Below, in pieces: positions 44,993 to 52,600 of a DNA stretch of 64,000 bases. Positions within the stretch are counted from its first letter, which is position 1. Each line of letters starts with the position of its first letter. The stretch comes from Pseudobdellovibrionaceae bacterium (GTDB lineage Bacteria; Bdellovibrionota; UBA1018; UBA6935). The stretch covers positions 47,649 through 111,648 of the forward strand of contig PBMP01000016.1 of assembly GCA_002722705.1 (NCBI GenBank), in the 5' to 3' direction. Position numbers and translations under genes: made by a program. The notes beneath the pieces were generated by a model that saw only the letters and a program-made list of their open reading frames with translations, did not search any database and was not told the DNA's origin.

Positions 44993-45775
44993 GTGCTGCG
45001 GAAGCTGCGTCTTTTCATCTTCATTCCATGCATTTTTCTTAGCGGATGTATTGTTCGTATTGGAAATACAGGAACTGCCGAAATTGCAAGTACGGTTCAG
45101 CTCAGTCAGGCGTTTTCAAAAGAACTCTCTTATGAGTGGGAAAGTCTCGATGAGCTCCATATGGACTTTCCAATTACCAAAGAAAATTTTTCATTTGTCG
45201 AAACAGATGATTCTAAAATTAAAGTCACTTTTCATCTGATCAGCTCAAATGAATACCAGCTTCAAAGTTATATCGATGAAATTATTCTTAATCAGGTAGT
45301 GGACATGGTGTCACTTTCTCAGGAAGGAATCATTCCCTGCACTCTGCTAGAGATCCAAGGAGTCACTTATATTCATGGACTCTGTATAGAGAAAGTTGAA
45401 ATTGCAATTCCAAAAACAACAAACCTTCAAGTTTGGCTTCAAACCAAGTGGATTAACTTCAAAGCGACTCCTGATTTCACTCACATGAATCAAAAAGTTG
45501 TAAACGAGCTGATAAATGCAAGTCTCGCTCTTTCTTTTGATAGTAGTCGAATAGAAATGCTCAGAGGATTATCTCTTGAAATCAAAGAAGAACGCTTTAT
45601 CACCGTAAGAGAGCTCATCAGACTCATTCAGACGATGTCACATACCACTACCTATTTTGAAGTGATCGAACTCTTTTCTGGAAGGATCATTGATACGGAG
45701 AATGCGTATCTCATTACTGATCTTTTTGAATTAGATGAGGATCGATTAAATGCATATGAATGGATAAGAAAATGA
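44993..45775 (+). CDS. Lipoprotein with DUF4476 domain
   Basis: 260 residues from GTG 44993, which has AAAGGAG at ideal distance; a longer frame starting in serC is less likely. Lipobox FLSGC near residue 19. The middle is a beta-rich domain; the C-terminal ~90 residues (FDSSRIEMLRGLS, FITVRELIRLIQTM, FSGRIIDTENAYLI, FELDEDRLNAYEWI) match the three-repeat helical pattern of DUF4476, of unknown function. Stop overlaps the next ATG (ATGA), so it is coupled to the beta-barrel gene. Confidence 0.8.
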   Translation: MLRKLRLFIFIPCIFLSGCIVRIGNTGTAEIASTVQLSQAFSKELSYEWESLDELHMDFPITKENFSFVETDDSKIKVTFHLISSNEYQLQSYIDEIILNQVVDMVSLSQEGIIPCTLLEIQGVTYIHGLCIEKVEIAIPKTTNLQVWLQTKWINFKATPDFTHMNQKVVNELINASLALSFDSSRIEMLRGLSLEIKEERFITVRELIRLIQTMSHTTTYFEVIELFSGRIIDTENAYLITDLFELDEDRLNAYEWIRK

Positions 45776-46710
45776 AGCAACTCTCTTTTTTAATACTTTT
45801 TGTATCAACTCTTTCTTTCTCTCAAGGAATTCCAGCCCTTCTCATTGAAGGAAAACCAGGAACTCCTGCTCAAGGATTGATGTGGGTCATCCCTCAAGAA
45901 CAAAACGATCCCCAACCGAAAAACGAAATCAGTGCAGGAGCATATGCTCATTATCAAGGACGTTTTGGTCGCACCCCTGAAAAAAGTCATGGACTCAATT
46001 CGGGAGTTCAATTTCAATGGCTAAGATGGGACGAAAAAGGACATTACTTCTCCCTTGAAAGTGCGCTTGGTGGAAGTACGGATCAAAAAATGTTAGGAAA
46101 TCTTGGTTGGAAGTATTCTTTTAATCAAAAAGACAAAAAACTTTCATGGGTTGTTCCTATCATTGGTTCTGCTCGATTTTCTGCAGAACCCAATACAACT
46201 CAAGTTGACCTCAGTATGTTTGGGATGACCATGGGATCAAAACGTTGGATTGGGGGACTGGTCTTTAGTTTTATTCCTTTTCAAAAGCCAACCGGAAAAT
46301 TAAAAGATGGTGCTGTAGCAGATCCTGTTGTTTCCTACGGAGGAGATATCCTTCTTTTTGGGAGATATGAACCTAAAGACTTTCTCTTTATTAAAGGAGA
46401 AATTCGTTATTCAGGATCACAAAGTATGAGAATGGCTTTCAAAGCTGAAAAAAATGGTGATCACGTCACTCAAGATCAGGTTGGCTTTGGAAATAATCAA
46501 TATCATCGATTCGAACAAAAGTTTGATCTTGGATTTAAAATCAATAAAATCCCTGTTGGAAAACTCTTTTTTAGTTTTCACATGGAAACAGAAGAAATTA
46601 TAAGTGACATTCTTTATTTCAATGCAACAGGATTAAAAAAACCGGTTGAAGATCGTGATGAAAAATTTTTCCACCTTCAAACAGGATTAACTTTTGGCTG
46701 GATGTACTAG
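45772..46710 (+). CDS. Outer-membrane beta-barrel-like protein
   Basis: 312 residues with signal peptide (LSFLILFVSTLSFSQG). Alternating strands with aromatic girdles throughout, with ISAGAYAHYQGRF, GVQFQWLRW, FIKGEIRYSG and the C-terminal strand LTFGWMY ending in an aromatic residue, suggest a 10-14-strand barrel. No named family recognised. Coupled to the DUF4476 lipoprotein; the pair may be an envelope complex (inference). Confidence 0.7.
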   Translation: MKQLSFLILFVSTLSFSQGIPALLIEGKPGTPAQGLMWVIPQEQNDPQPKNEISAGAYAHYQGRFGRTPEKSHGLNSGVQFQWLRWDEKGHYFSLESALGGSTDQKMLGNLGWKYSFNQKDKKLSWVVPIIGSARFSAEPNTTQVDLSMFGMTMGSKRWIGGLVFSFIPFQKPTGKLKDGAVADPVVSYGGDILLFGRYEPKDFLFIKGEIRYSGSQSMRMAFKAEKNGDHVTQDQVGFGNNQYHRFEQKFDLGFKINKIPVGKLFFSFHMETEEIISDILYFNATGLKKPVEDRDEKFFHLQTGLTFGWMY

Positions 46711-46714
46711 AATT

Positions 46715-47842
46715 TTAATGAATCACAATGATTTCATCTTTTAAAAGAGAACGAATTTTATTGAGTTTTTTAAATAAAAAAATCAGACTTTCTTTTTGAC
46801 TCAACCCCTTTAAAGGCTCAAAATTATCTTCAAAAAAGAATTTTTGTTGCTCTACAGAAAGGCTCTCTAAATATTCCTGAAGAAAATTATAGAGTTCAAA
46901 TTCATCCCGAGTCGTAAGAAAAACTTCTCGATCAGTTAAGACAGTTTGTATCCAATCAAAAGGATCATTTCCAGAAAATGAGACTGCTTGAGCAAATTCT
47001 AAAAGAGCATCAGCGCGAGTAAAATCGTCATTTCTTTTAAAGTGATAGTCCGATTGATACAAATAAATAAACATAGCAGATCCTAGGTTTCCTAAGTATT
47101 CATCAAAGTAACTCACAGTTTCCTGAAAGAGCATTTGAGACAATCCTCCAATAGAACGGTGAACTTTAGAAGAAAGCATTCCTCCTGAGTATTTCTTTTC
47201 TAACCAAGAAATCCATTCATAAAAAAAACGAGCAATACGAGATGATCGATTGATGATTTCATCAGGAAAAACAAGAATAGCACCGTGATAATTTAAATCA
47301 TGAATTTTTAAATTCCCTCGGTCATCCAAAGGAATTTTTTTCTCATAAGCAAATTTTTTAAGAAAAACTTTTCTTTCAAGATGAGGTCGACCTTTATAAT
47401 GACGGGATCTATGAGAGAAAAACCGATAATTTAAAAATGCCTCATCTCCTGGATGGAGGTCATGATCTAAATTAAAATAAAAAATCGCTTCATTTAACGA
47501 GTGAAGATTTAATGGAAGCGCATAGGTCTCAATATCTCGATGCCTTTTATTTCCGTGCCAATCAAAAAGAAGCGCTTTAGAGAGCTCCACACCAAAAACC
47601 CTTCCAGTGAGAGCGAAAGAAACCTCTCTTGAGTTAGCCGCCTCAAGGCTCGCTCCCCCACCTACAAAAAAGTAATCCATTCCTGCTGCTTCATAAAAAA
47701 TGACCTGATCATCTTCAATCTCTACAGCAGACGTCAGAACTCCTCCTGCGACCCCATGATAGTCAGAGAGCTTAAAAATCTCAGGACAGTTCGCCCAGGA
47801 ACGAACCGCAGAAAAAAGAATTAGAAATAAAAACCGCTTCAT
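46715..47842 (-). CDS. Secreted protein of unknown function
   Basis: 375 residues with signal peptide (LFLILFSAVRSWA). The first half is beta-rich and includes GMDYFFVGGGASLEAA and GRVFGVELSKALLFDWHGN; the second half is helical. HRSRH and DHDLH are His-rich spots. No family recognised. It is convergent with the barrel gene and divergent from the DUF4105 gene across an AT-rich region. Confidence 0.65.
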   Translation of the reverse strand: MKRFLFLILFSAVRSWANCPEIFKLSDYHGVAGGVLTSAVEIEDDQVIFYEAAGMDYFFVGGGASLEAANSREVSFALTGRVFGVELSKALLFDWHGNKRHRDIETYALPLNLHSLNEAIFYFNLDHDLHPGDEAFLNYRFFSHRSRHYKGRPHLERKVFLKKFAYEKKIPLDDRGNLKIHDLNYHGAILVFPDEIINRSSRIARFFYEWISWLEKKYSGGMLSSKVHRSIGGLSQMLFQETVSYFDEYLGNLGSAMFIYLYQSDYHFKRNDDFTRADALLEFAQAVSFSGNDPFDWIQTVLTDREVFLTTRDEFELYNFLQEYLESLSVEQQKFFFEDNFEPLKGLSQKESLIFLFKKLNKIRSLLKDEIIVIH

Positions 47843-47903
47843 TTCATACTTTTTTTATCAACTTAAGACAACTAAGTCAACCTCTGAAAATAATTATAAG
47901 TAT

Positions 47904-47989
47904 TTGATTTTAATATTTTTATTTTATTTACTTTTTATATTTTCCACAAACCACTAAATAACGCGCCTTTTAAAATTGATTTTAATATT
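47904..47989. repeat. Pair of 14-bp direct repeats in a divergent intergenic region
   Basis: TTGATTTTAATATT occurs at 47904-47917 and again at 47976-47989, 72 nt apart, within the AT-rich region between 47842 and 48012. Could be a regulator site for the divergent secreted-protein genes, or chance in AT-rich DNA. Confidence 0.4.
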
Positions 47990-48011
47990 CAACATAGATA
48001 TAAAGCGGCTC

Positions 48012-49028
48012 ATGAAAATACAACTCTTTAGCATCTTGTTTGCTCTTTCTTTTGTACCTTCTGCATTTGCGGTATGTACAAACACTTCCTTAAAAAAAGC
48101 ATTCTTATTTTCAAAAAATGCAAATCCCTCTCAAATTATTTTCACTGATCCGGGGAAAGAGTACACCGCTGCTTTTGGACATGTCGTTATTCAAATTGAA
48201 GGAAAAGTAAAACAAGAGTCTTACCAAAAAGACGATCAGGGAAACTGGGCTCTTTGTGATGACACTGCATTCATTGATGGAACTTGGTTTTTTGAGTTTG
48301 GAGTTGTTACCACCACCCCGAAGCCGATACAGATGCTTAATTTAGAAACTACTAACGAATATCAAATTATTTCAAAAAAGAACCATCCCCTCTTAAAAAG
48401 ACCAAAATCAGAAATTCACTCTTATCGACTCAATCTGAGTCAAGATCAAAAAGAAACTCTTATCACTAAAATTAACGACTCTCTTCAGCTTAAAAGAAAT
48501 CAGTATGGATTTATAAAAAAGAACTGTAGTTCTCGAATTGGAGATATGATTCTCGAATCAACGAACACAATACATGTTGTGGAAAAAATAGATTCAAAAA
48601 ACAGGACCGTTGGCCAATTGGTTCGGGACTCCATGCAAAAGGCAGTTGACCTTCATGGAAAACTCATTATGGTTTCAAGGGCAAAATCTGTCGTCCATCA
48701 AGTGAATCAACTGGAACGTTTTATTACAAAGGACCTTTCTGATGATCTAAAAATGGTCATTCTTGGATCGATCAACCCAAAAGATAAAGATGCTTATGCT
48801 AAATCAGTCGACGAATGGGTTCAGAAGACAGCACAAATCGTTTACGACCATCCTCTGATTTTTGGAAAAAGTGAAATTAAAAGACTCGCCGATGAGGTCT
48901 CAAAACCCGGATCTACCTATGGAAAGCTCTCAGCCAGAGAATCCTGGTTTCTTCCAAAAATGATGGAAGACGATCTTAAAGATCTAATAAATCCTTCCAC
49001 TGGTCAGCCCATGATTTCTCCTCTGTAG
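48012..49028 (+). CDS. Secreted DUF4105 (Lnb N-terminal periplasmic domain-like) protein
   Basis: 338 residues from ATG 48012; the frame is open from 47976 but the signal peptide (LFSILFALSFVPSAFA) begins here. The first ~190 residues fit DUF4105: FGHVVIQIEG with His57, FFEFGVV, SYRLNLSQDQ, and KKNCSSRIGDMI with Cys172. DUF4105 has a papain/NlpC-like His-Cys pairing and is often fused to or near envelope enzymes. The remaining C-terminal region is helical and unrecognised. Convergent overlap of 53 nt with the transglycosylase gene. Confidence 0.7.
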   Translation: MKIQLFSILFALSFVPSAFAVCTNTSLKKAFLFSKNANPSQIIFTDPGKEYTAAFGHVVIQIEGKVKQESYQKDDQGNWALCDDTAFIDGTWFFEFGVVTTTPKPIQMLNLETTNEYQIISKKNHPLLKRPKSEIHSYRLNLSQDQKETLITKINDSLQLKRNQYGFIKKNCSSRIGDMILESTNTIHVVEKIDSKNRTVGQLVRDSMQKAVDLHGKLIMVSRAKSVVHQVNQLERFITKDLSDDLKMVILGSINPKDKDAYAKSVDEWVQKTAQIVYDHPLIFGKSEIKRLADEVSKPGSTYGKLSARESWFLPKMMEDDLKDLINPSTGQPMISPL

Positions 49029-49785
49029 AGAAGTAATCAAAATTTAAAGCCTGATTATATTCTTCCTGAGTAATTTTTCTCATATGAAGAAGATCATCAA
49101 GAATTCTTCTTATTTTTCTTTTTTTATACTTAGAAATTTCTTGGTTTTGATGAACAGACAGATAGTTCTTTCTTGGTGAAGGAAGCATCAAAGCAAAATA
49201 TAAACCATGAGCAAGTTCAAGTTGAGAAATGTTTTTTTTGAAATAAAACTGAGCTGCTTGCCTGACTCCATAAACTCCGGGTCCGAGCTCTGCTACATTG
49301 AGATAGATTTCTAAAATTTGATCTTTACTCAACTTTCTTTCCATTTGAAAAGTCGTCCAGAGCTCCTTTAGTTTTCTTAAGATTGTTTTTCTTTTAGATA
49401 AAAATACGTTTTTTACTACTTGTTGAGAGATTGTGCTGCCACCATAAGCATATTTTTTGAGTCGATAATTTTTCTTTGCAGCTTCCCAGATCGCTTCAAA
49501 ACTCACACCATAATGATGATAAAAACCACCATCTTCACTAAAGACAATCGCTCTTTGTATAGAAACTGGAATCTCTGCTAAAGTCACCCAAACCGGTTGA
49601 GGGATTTTGAATTTCTTTTTTCGAGCATCTTCTTTCACCCTACGAATTGCTTGTTTTTGAATTTGAGGATAAGTCATTCTAGACAGTTTTGGGCTCGTCT
49701 TAACGATTGCAATCGTAGCGACTCCACCTAAAAAAAATAAAATAAGGAATGTTGCGGCAATACGAATCCTCGGAATTTTAGCCAT
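48976..49785 (-). CDS. mtgA: Monofunctional biosynthetic peptidoglycan transglycosylase (GT51)
   Basis: 269 residues: one N-terminal membrane anchor and a single GT51 domain, with no transpeptidase. SEDGGFYHHYG carries the catalytic Glu; GGSTISQQVVKNVFLS, KELWTTFQMERKLSKDQILEIYLN, ELGPGVYGVRQAAQFYF and LPSPRKN are the remaining motifs. It polymerises lipid II. A 53-nt convergent overlap with the DUF4105 gene is the longest in the window. Confidence 0.93.
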   Translation of the reverse strand: MAKIPRIRIAATFLILFFLGGVATIAIVKTSPKLSRMTYPQIQKQAIRRVKEDARKKKFKIPQPVWVTLAEIPVSIQRAIVFSEDGGFYHHYGVSFEAIWEAAKKNYRLKKYAYGGSTISQQVVKNVFLSKRKTILRKLKELWTTFQMERKLSKDQILEIYLNVAELGPGVYGVRQAAQFYFKKNISQLELAHGLYFALMLPSPRKNYLSVHQNQEISKYKKRKIRRILDDLLHMRKITQEEYNQALNFDYFSTEEKSWADQWKDLLDL

Positions 49786-49883
49786 TCATTTTATTTTTCA
49801 TGAAAAAAGAAGAGGTTCCTAACTTTTTATTCGTCAATATTTTGCCAAAAAAATAAAAAAGAAAAGAATAAACTCTTCTTTTA

Positions 49884-49912
49884 TTGACCCCAACTCACAT
49901 CCCTTTTAGCCT
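49884..49912 (+). promoter_or_regulatory. Candidate promoter, nearly leaderless
   Basis: TTGACC (49884-49889), 17 nt, TAGCCT (49907-49912), with the ATG at 49919 only 6 nt after the -10. As with the promoter before 6988, transcription would begin almost at the start codon. The -10 is a weak match. Confidence 0.3.
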
Positions 49913-49918
49913 AAATTT

Positions 49919-50578
49919 ATGTCTAAACTATTATCTTCTGCGATGAGCTTCTTTCTTCTTTCTATCCTGCTTTTAAGCTTGAGTTGTACCTCAACACCCA
50001 AATCCAGAGGCTATCAAAACTTTGTAGGTGCAACAGATGAAATTCATACCTGGATGAGAGAAAGCGAAAGTAAAACCTATCAAAGCTTTCCCAATATGAA
50101 TCAAGTGAGAAACCACGTTAGAGAAAGATTTACTCATTCTGATTGCTACCTCATTACTGAGGCAACTACTCAGTGGGGGCTTTTTGAGCCTGAAGTTTTT
50201 ATGGAAGCAAAAGGACACTTTTCAAAAAAAACAGCATGGGTTTTTGCACCTCCTCTTCTTGATGAACAAAGAGCATTTCCAACCCCTGCAGTTCCTGCAG
50301 GAACACCGATTTTTAGAATTGACCAAGATGCTCCGCATGGTCCAGAAACGATTCGTGCCCTTCAAAATCTAGTCGGAGATAAAACTCGTTGTGTTCAATT
50401 TGATGTGATTGAATCCAAAGGAGAAGAAATCAACCATGTCATTGTGGCTTCACGAATACTACGAGTCGATACTGCGACCGCTCCTCAATCAGAAAAAAAA
50501 CCAGCTCCTAAAAAAGTGGCACCAAAGAAACAAGATACAAAAAAAACAACACCTCCTAAAGCTGAGAAAAAACCTTAG
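49919..50578 (+). CDS. Lipoprotein with Lys/Pro-rich tail
   Basis: 219 residues, lipobox LLSLSC (Cys23). A globular middle (HSDCYLITEATTQWGLFEPEVFMEA, VFAPPLLDEQ, GTPIFRIDQDAPHGPE) has no recognised family. The last ~40 residues are almost only Lys, Pro, Ala and Thr (APKKVAPKKQDTKKTTPPK), typical of a flexible wall-binding or surface-binding tail. No ribosome-binding site is evident before the ATG. Confidence 0.7.
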   Translation: MSKLLSSAMSFFLLSILLLSLSCTSTPKSRGYQNFVGATDEIHTWMRESESKTYQSFPNMNQVRNHVRERFTHSDCYLITEATTQWGLFEPEVFMEAKGHFSKKTAWVFAPPLLDEQRAFPTPAVPAGTPIFRIDQDAPHGPETIRALQNLVGDKTRCVQFDVIESKGEEINHVIVASRILRVDTATAPQSEKKPAPKKVAPKKQDTKKTTPPKAEKKP

Positions 50579-50792
50579 AGACAAAAAGCACCCCGAGCTC
50601 ATTTGACTCCACATTCTTAGAGCCGTTTCGCACCTTAATTCACTGCGTTTAACTCGTACGCGTATTTTCAGAAAACTGTTTTTATTACAAATAATTAGAA
50701 ACACTCATTGGCACACTCCCTGCTCTTAGGTCTGTTCATGAATAGTAAAGAAGCGTTTTGCTTCTTGAAGAATGAAACAGAAGGGACACTGT

Positions 50793-51620
50793 ATGAACTC
50801 TAGAACACGACATCGGATGAGCTTAAAATTAGCCTCACTACTCGCATTTACTTCACTGCTGACTTATGGGGTTTCTGCAAAAGCAGACCTCAGACGCCCT
50901 ATCCAAGACACTCAACATCAATATATTGGTCAATACGTAAAAGGTCGTACTGTTTTTTCTTTAGAATCTCTTTTTAGGCTTCGAGGGCGAGTTGTTCAAT
51001 CCGTCATTGTCCATGGAAGAGCTGATTTTGGACCCCTTCAACTCACCATCAAAGGAGATCGCTTACAAACACTCGCTCGAGGAGTACTTTCATTAAGAGA
51101 TCGCTCAACTCAACTCAGACTTCTCTCCCAAGCGAGAAGCATGAGACTCATCGCTGAAGGAAGTGATGCTTATATTGAGTCAATCACTGTTGTTTTTGGG
51201 AGAAGAACAAGGCCCGGACTTCGACTTCATCGACAGATTCATTTTCCGGTTCGAGGAATTCAAACTCTTTCATTGACATCACTTTTTCAACTTCAGAACT
51301 ATCGAGGAATGCAAGTTTCATCAGTGACTTTACAAACTCGAAGTCGTCGATTCAGCAGAAGTAGTGCTCGAGTCTGTAGTTATCGATACTGTTCTGAAGC
51401 TGTTTCCCTTCAATCTCGAAATGGAATCAGTACGATCCATTTGAGGGGACAAAATATTGGACGCGAATTGAACGACCTGTCGCTAGAGTTGCGCGGAGAT
51501 TTAAATATAGAGAGTGTGAGTATTCAGCTCGTTCATTTTCGTCCTCGGGTACGACCATTGCCTCAGCCGATGCCCCGTCCCAGACCGGTTTTAGTGCCGC
51601 GGTCGTACCCAATCCAATAG
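50793..51620 (+). CDS. Secreted Arg-rich beta-sandwich protein with two repeats
   Basis: 275 residues from ATG 50793 (GAAGGGA upstream). Signal peptide (LASLLAFTSLLTYGVSAKA). Two related beta units can be aligned: residues ~45-140 (GQYVKGRTVFSLESLFRLRG ... YIESITVVFG) and ~150-255 (HFPVRGIQTLSLTSLFQLQN ... NIESVSIQLV). The tail is Pro/Arg-rich (PLPQPMPRPRPVLVPR). It resembles beta-sandwich-domain proteins multiplied in Bdellovibrionota; function unknown. Very basic, so it may bind anionic surfaces. Followed by a strong terminator. Confidence 0.75.
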   Translation: MNSRTRHRMSLKLASLLAFTSLLTYGVSAKADLRRPIQDTQHQYIGQYVKGRTVFSLESLFRLRGRVVQSVIVHGRADFGPLQLTIKGDRLQTLARGVLSLRDRSTQLRLLSQARSMRLIAEGSDAYIESITVVFGRRTRPGLRLHRQIHFPVRGIQTLSLTSLFQLQNYRGMQVSSVTLQTRSRRFSRSSARVCSYRYCSEAVSLQSRNGISTIHLRGQNIGRELNDLSLELRGDLNIESVSIQLVHFRPRVRPLPQPMPRPRPVLVPRSYPIQ

Positions 51621-51645
51621 TCTCCTTAAAATCTAGGAACCTATG

Positions 51646-51690
51646 AATAAAGCCAATGCCCCACAAGCGTTGGCTTTATTTTCTTTTTCT
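51646..51690 (+). terminator. Rho-independent terminator after the beta-sandwich gene
   Basis: AATAAAGCCAATGC (51646-51659) pairs with GCGTTGGCTTTATT (51667-51680), 14 bp with one wobble, followed by TTCTTTTTCT. It lies 25 nt after the stop. Confidence 0.88.
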
Positions 51691-51734
51691 CAGTTCTTTT
51701 CTATAAAAACTAAATTAATCAACATTGATCACTC

Positions 51735-51767
51735 TTTGTAAGCACAATGATTACAAAACAATTGTGC
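51735..51767 (+). promoter_or_regulatory. Two overlapping perfect inverted repeats upstream of the TIGR02147 regulator
   Basis: TTTGTAA (51735-51741) with TTACAAA (51751-51757), 9-nt spacer, and GCACAAT (51742-51748) with ATTGTGC (51761-51767), 12-nt spacer. The two share sequence and cannot form as hairpins together. They lie 30-62 nt before the ATG at 51797, a place suited to an operator or a leader switch. Confidence 0.5.
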
Positions 51768-51796
51768 ATCGCGTAATTATCTTCTATACCCCTTTC

Positions 51797-52600
51797 ATGA
51801 ACTTAAAACCTTCTCCATCTGAACTTCTCAGAAATTCACTTGGTCGCCTTCAAAGAAAAAGACCAGCTTATTCTTCACGAGCCCTTGCTCGAGATCTCGG
51901 TGTCAGTTCCGGGTACATGAGTATGATTCTTTCAGGGAAACGCTCTGTACCGATTGAACGTGCCGAAGAGCTTGCAGATATACTTGGAATGGAAGCAGCA
52001 GAGAAGTCTTTATTTTTTCAATCTCTTTCTGAGAAAAATGAAAAAAACAGAAAAAAACTCAAAATCAAAACTCAATCATTTTTAGAGTACGATCAAATTA
52101 CGCAAGACAAATTTAATTTAATGAGTGATCGATATCACATTGCATTCATGGATCTCTGTACTACCTCACAGTTCAAAAATGATCTTTGTTGGATTGCAAA
52201 AAAATTGAAAATCACAGAACTGGCTGCGCAGGATATCCGAAATAGACTTTTAAGACTTGGTCTGATTACAGAAACCCCAGAAGGTTCTTTAAAGAAAACT
52301 CATAAAAAATTTTATGTCCCTACCTCTGGCCCCAATGAGACCATCAGAAAATTTCACGATTCAATGATTGAAGCCGCAAAAGAAGAGCTTTCAATCCGAT
52401 CTCCAAAAAATATTAAAAATCGATTTATCGGTGGAGTCACTCTCTCTGTTGAACCCAATAAAATAAAAGAAGCGAAAGCAACGATTGATCGCTTTCAAGA
52501 AGAAATCGTTAAACTGTGTTCAACAGCTTCATCAACCGAAGTTTATCAATTGAATATTCAATTTTTTCCACTCACAACCCCCGAAGGAGACCTCAAATGA
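51797..52600 (+). CDS. TIGR02147/DUF4423-family transcriptional regulator
   Basis: 267 residues from ATG 51797; a longer frame from 51725 would translate through the inverted repeats and is unlikely. N-terminal helix-turn-helix (YSSRALARDLGVSSGYMSMILSGKRSVPIERAEELADILGM), then the DUF4423 region (FMDLCTTSQFKNDLCWIAKKL... RNRLLRLGLIT... VTLSVEP). This family is expanded in Bdellovibrio relatives and Fibrobacter, where members often sit directly before a gene for an exported protein. The TGA overlaps the next ATG. Confidence 0.88.
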   Translation: MNLKPSPSELLRNSLGRLQRKRPAYSSRALARDLGVSSGYMSMILSGKRSVPIERAEELADILGMEAAEKSLFFQSLSEKNEKNRKKLKIKTQSFLEYDQITQDKFNLMSDRYHIAFMDLCTTSQFKNDLCWIAKKLKITELAAQDIRNRLLRLGLITETPEGSLKKTHKKFYVPTSGPNETIRKFHDSMIEAAKEELSIRSPKNIKNRFIGGVTLSVEPNKIKEAKATIDRFQEEIVKLCSTASSTEVYQLNIQFFPLTTPEGDLK

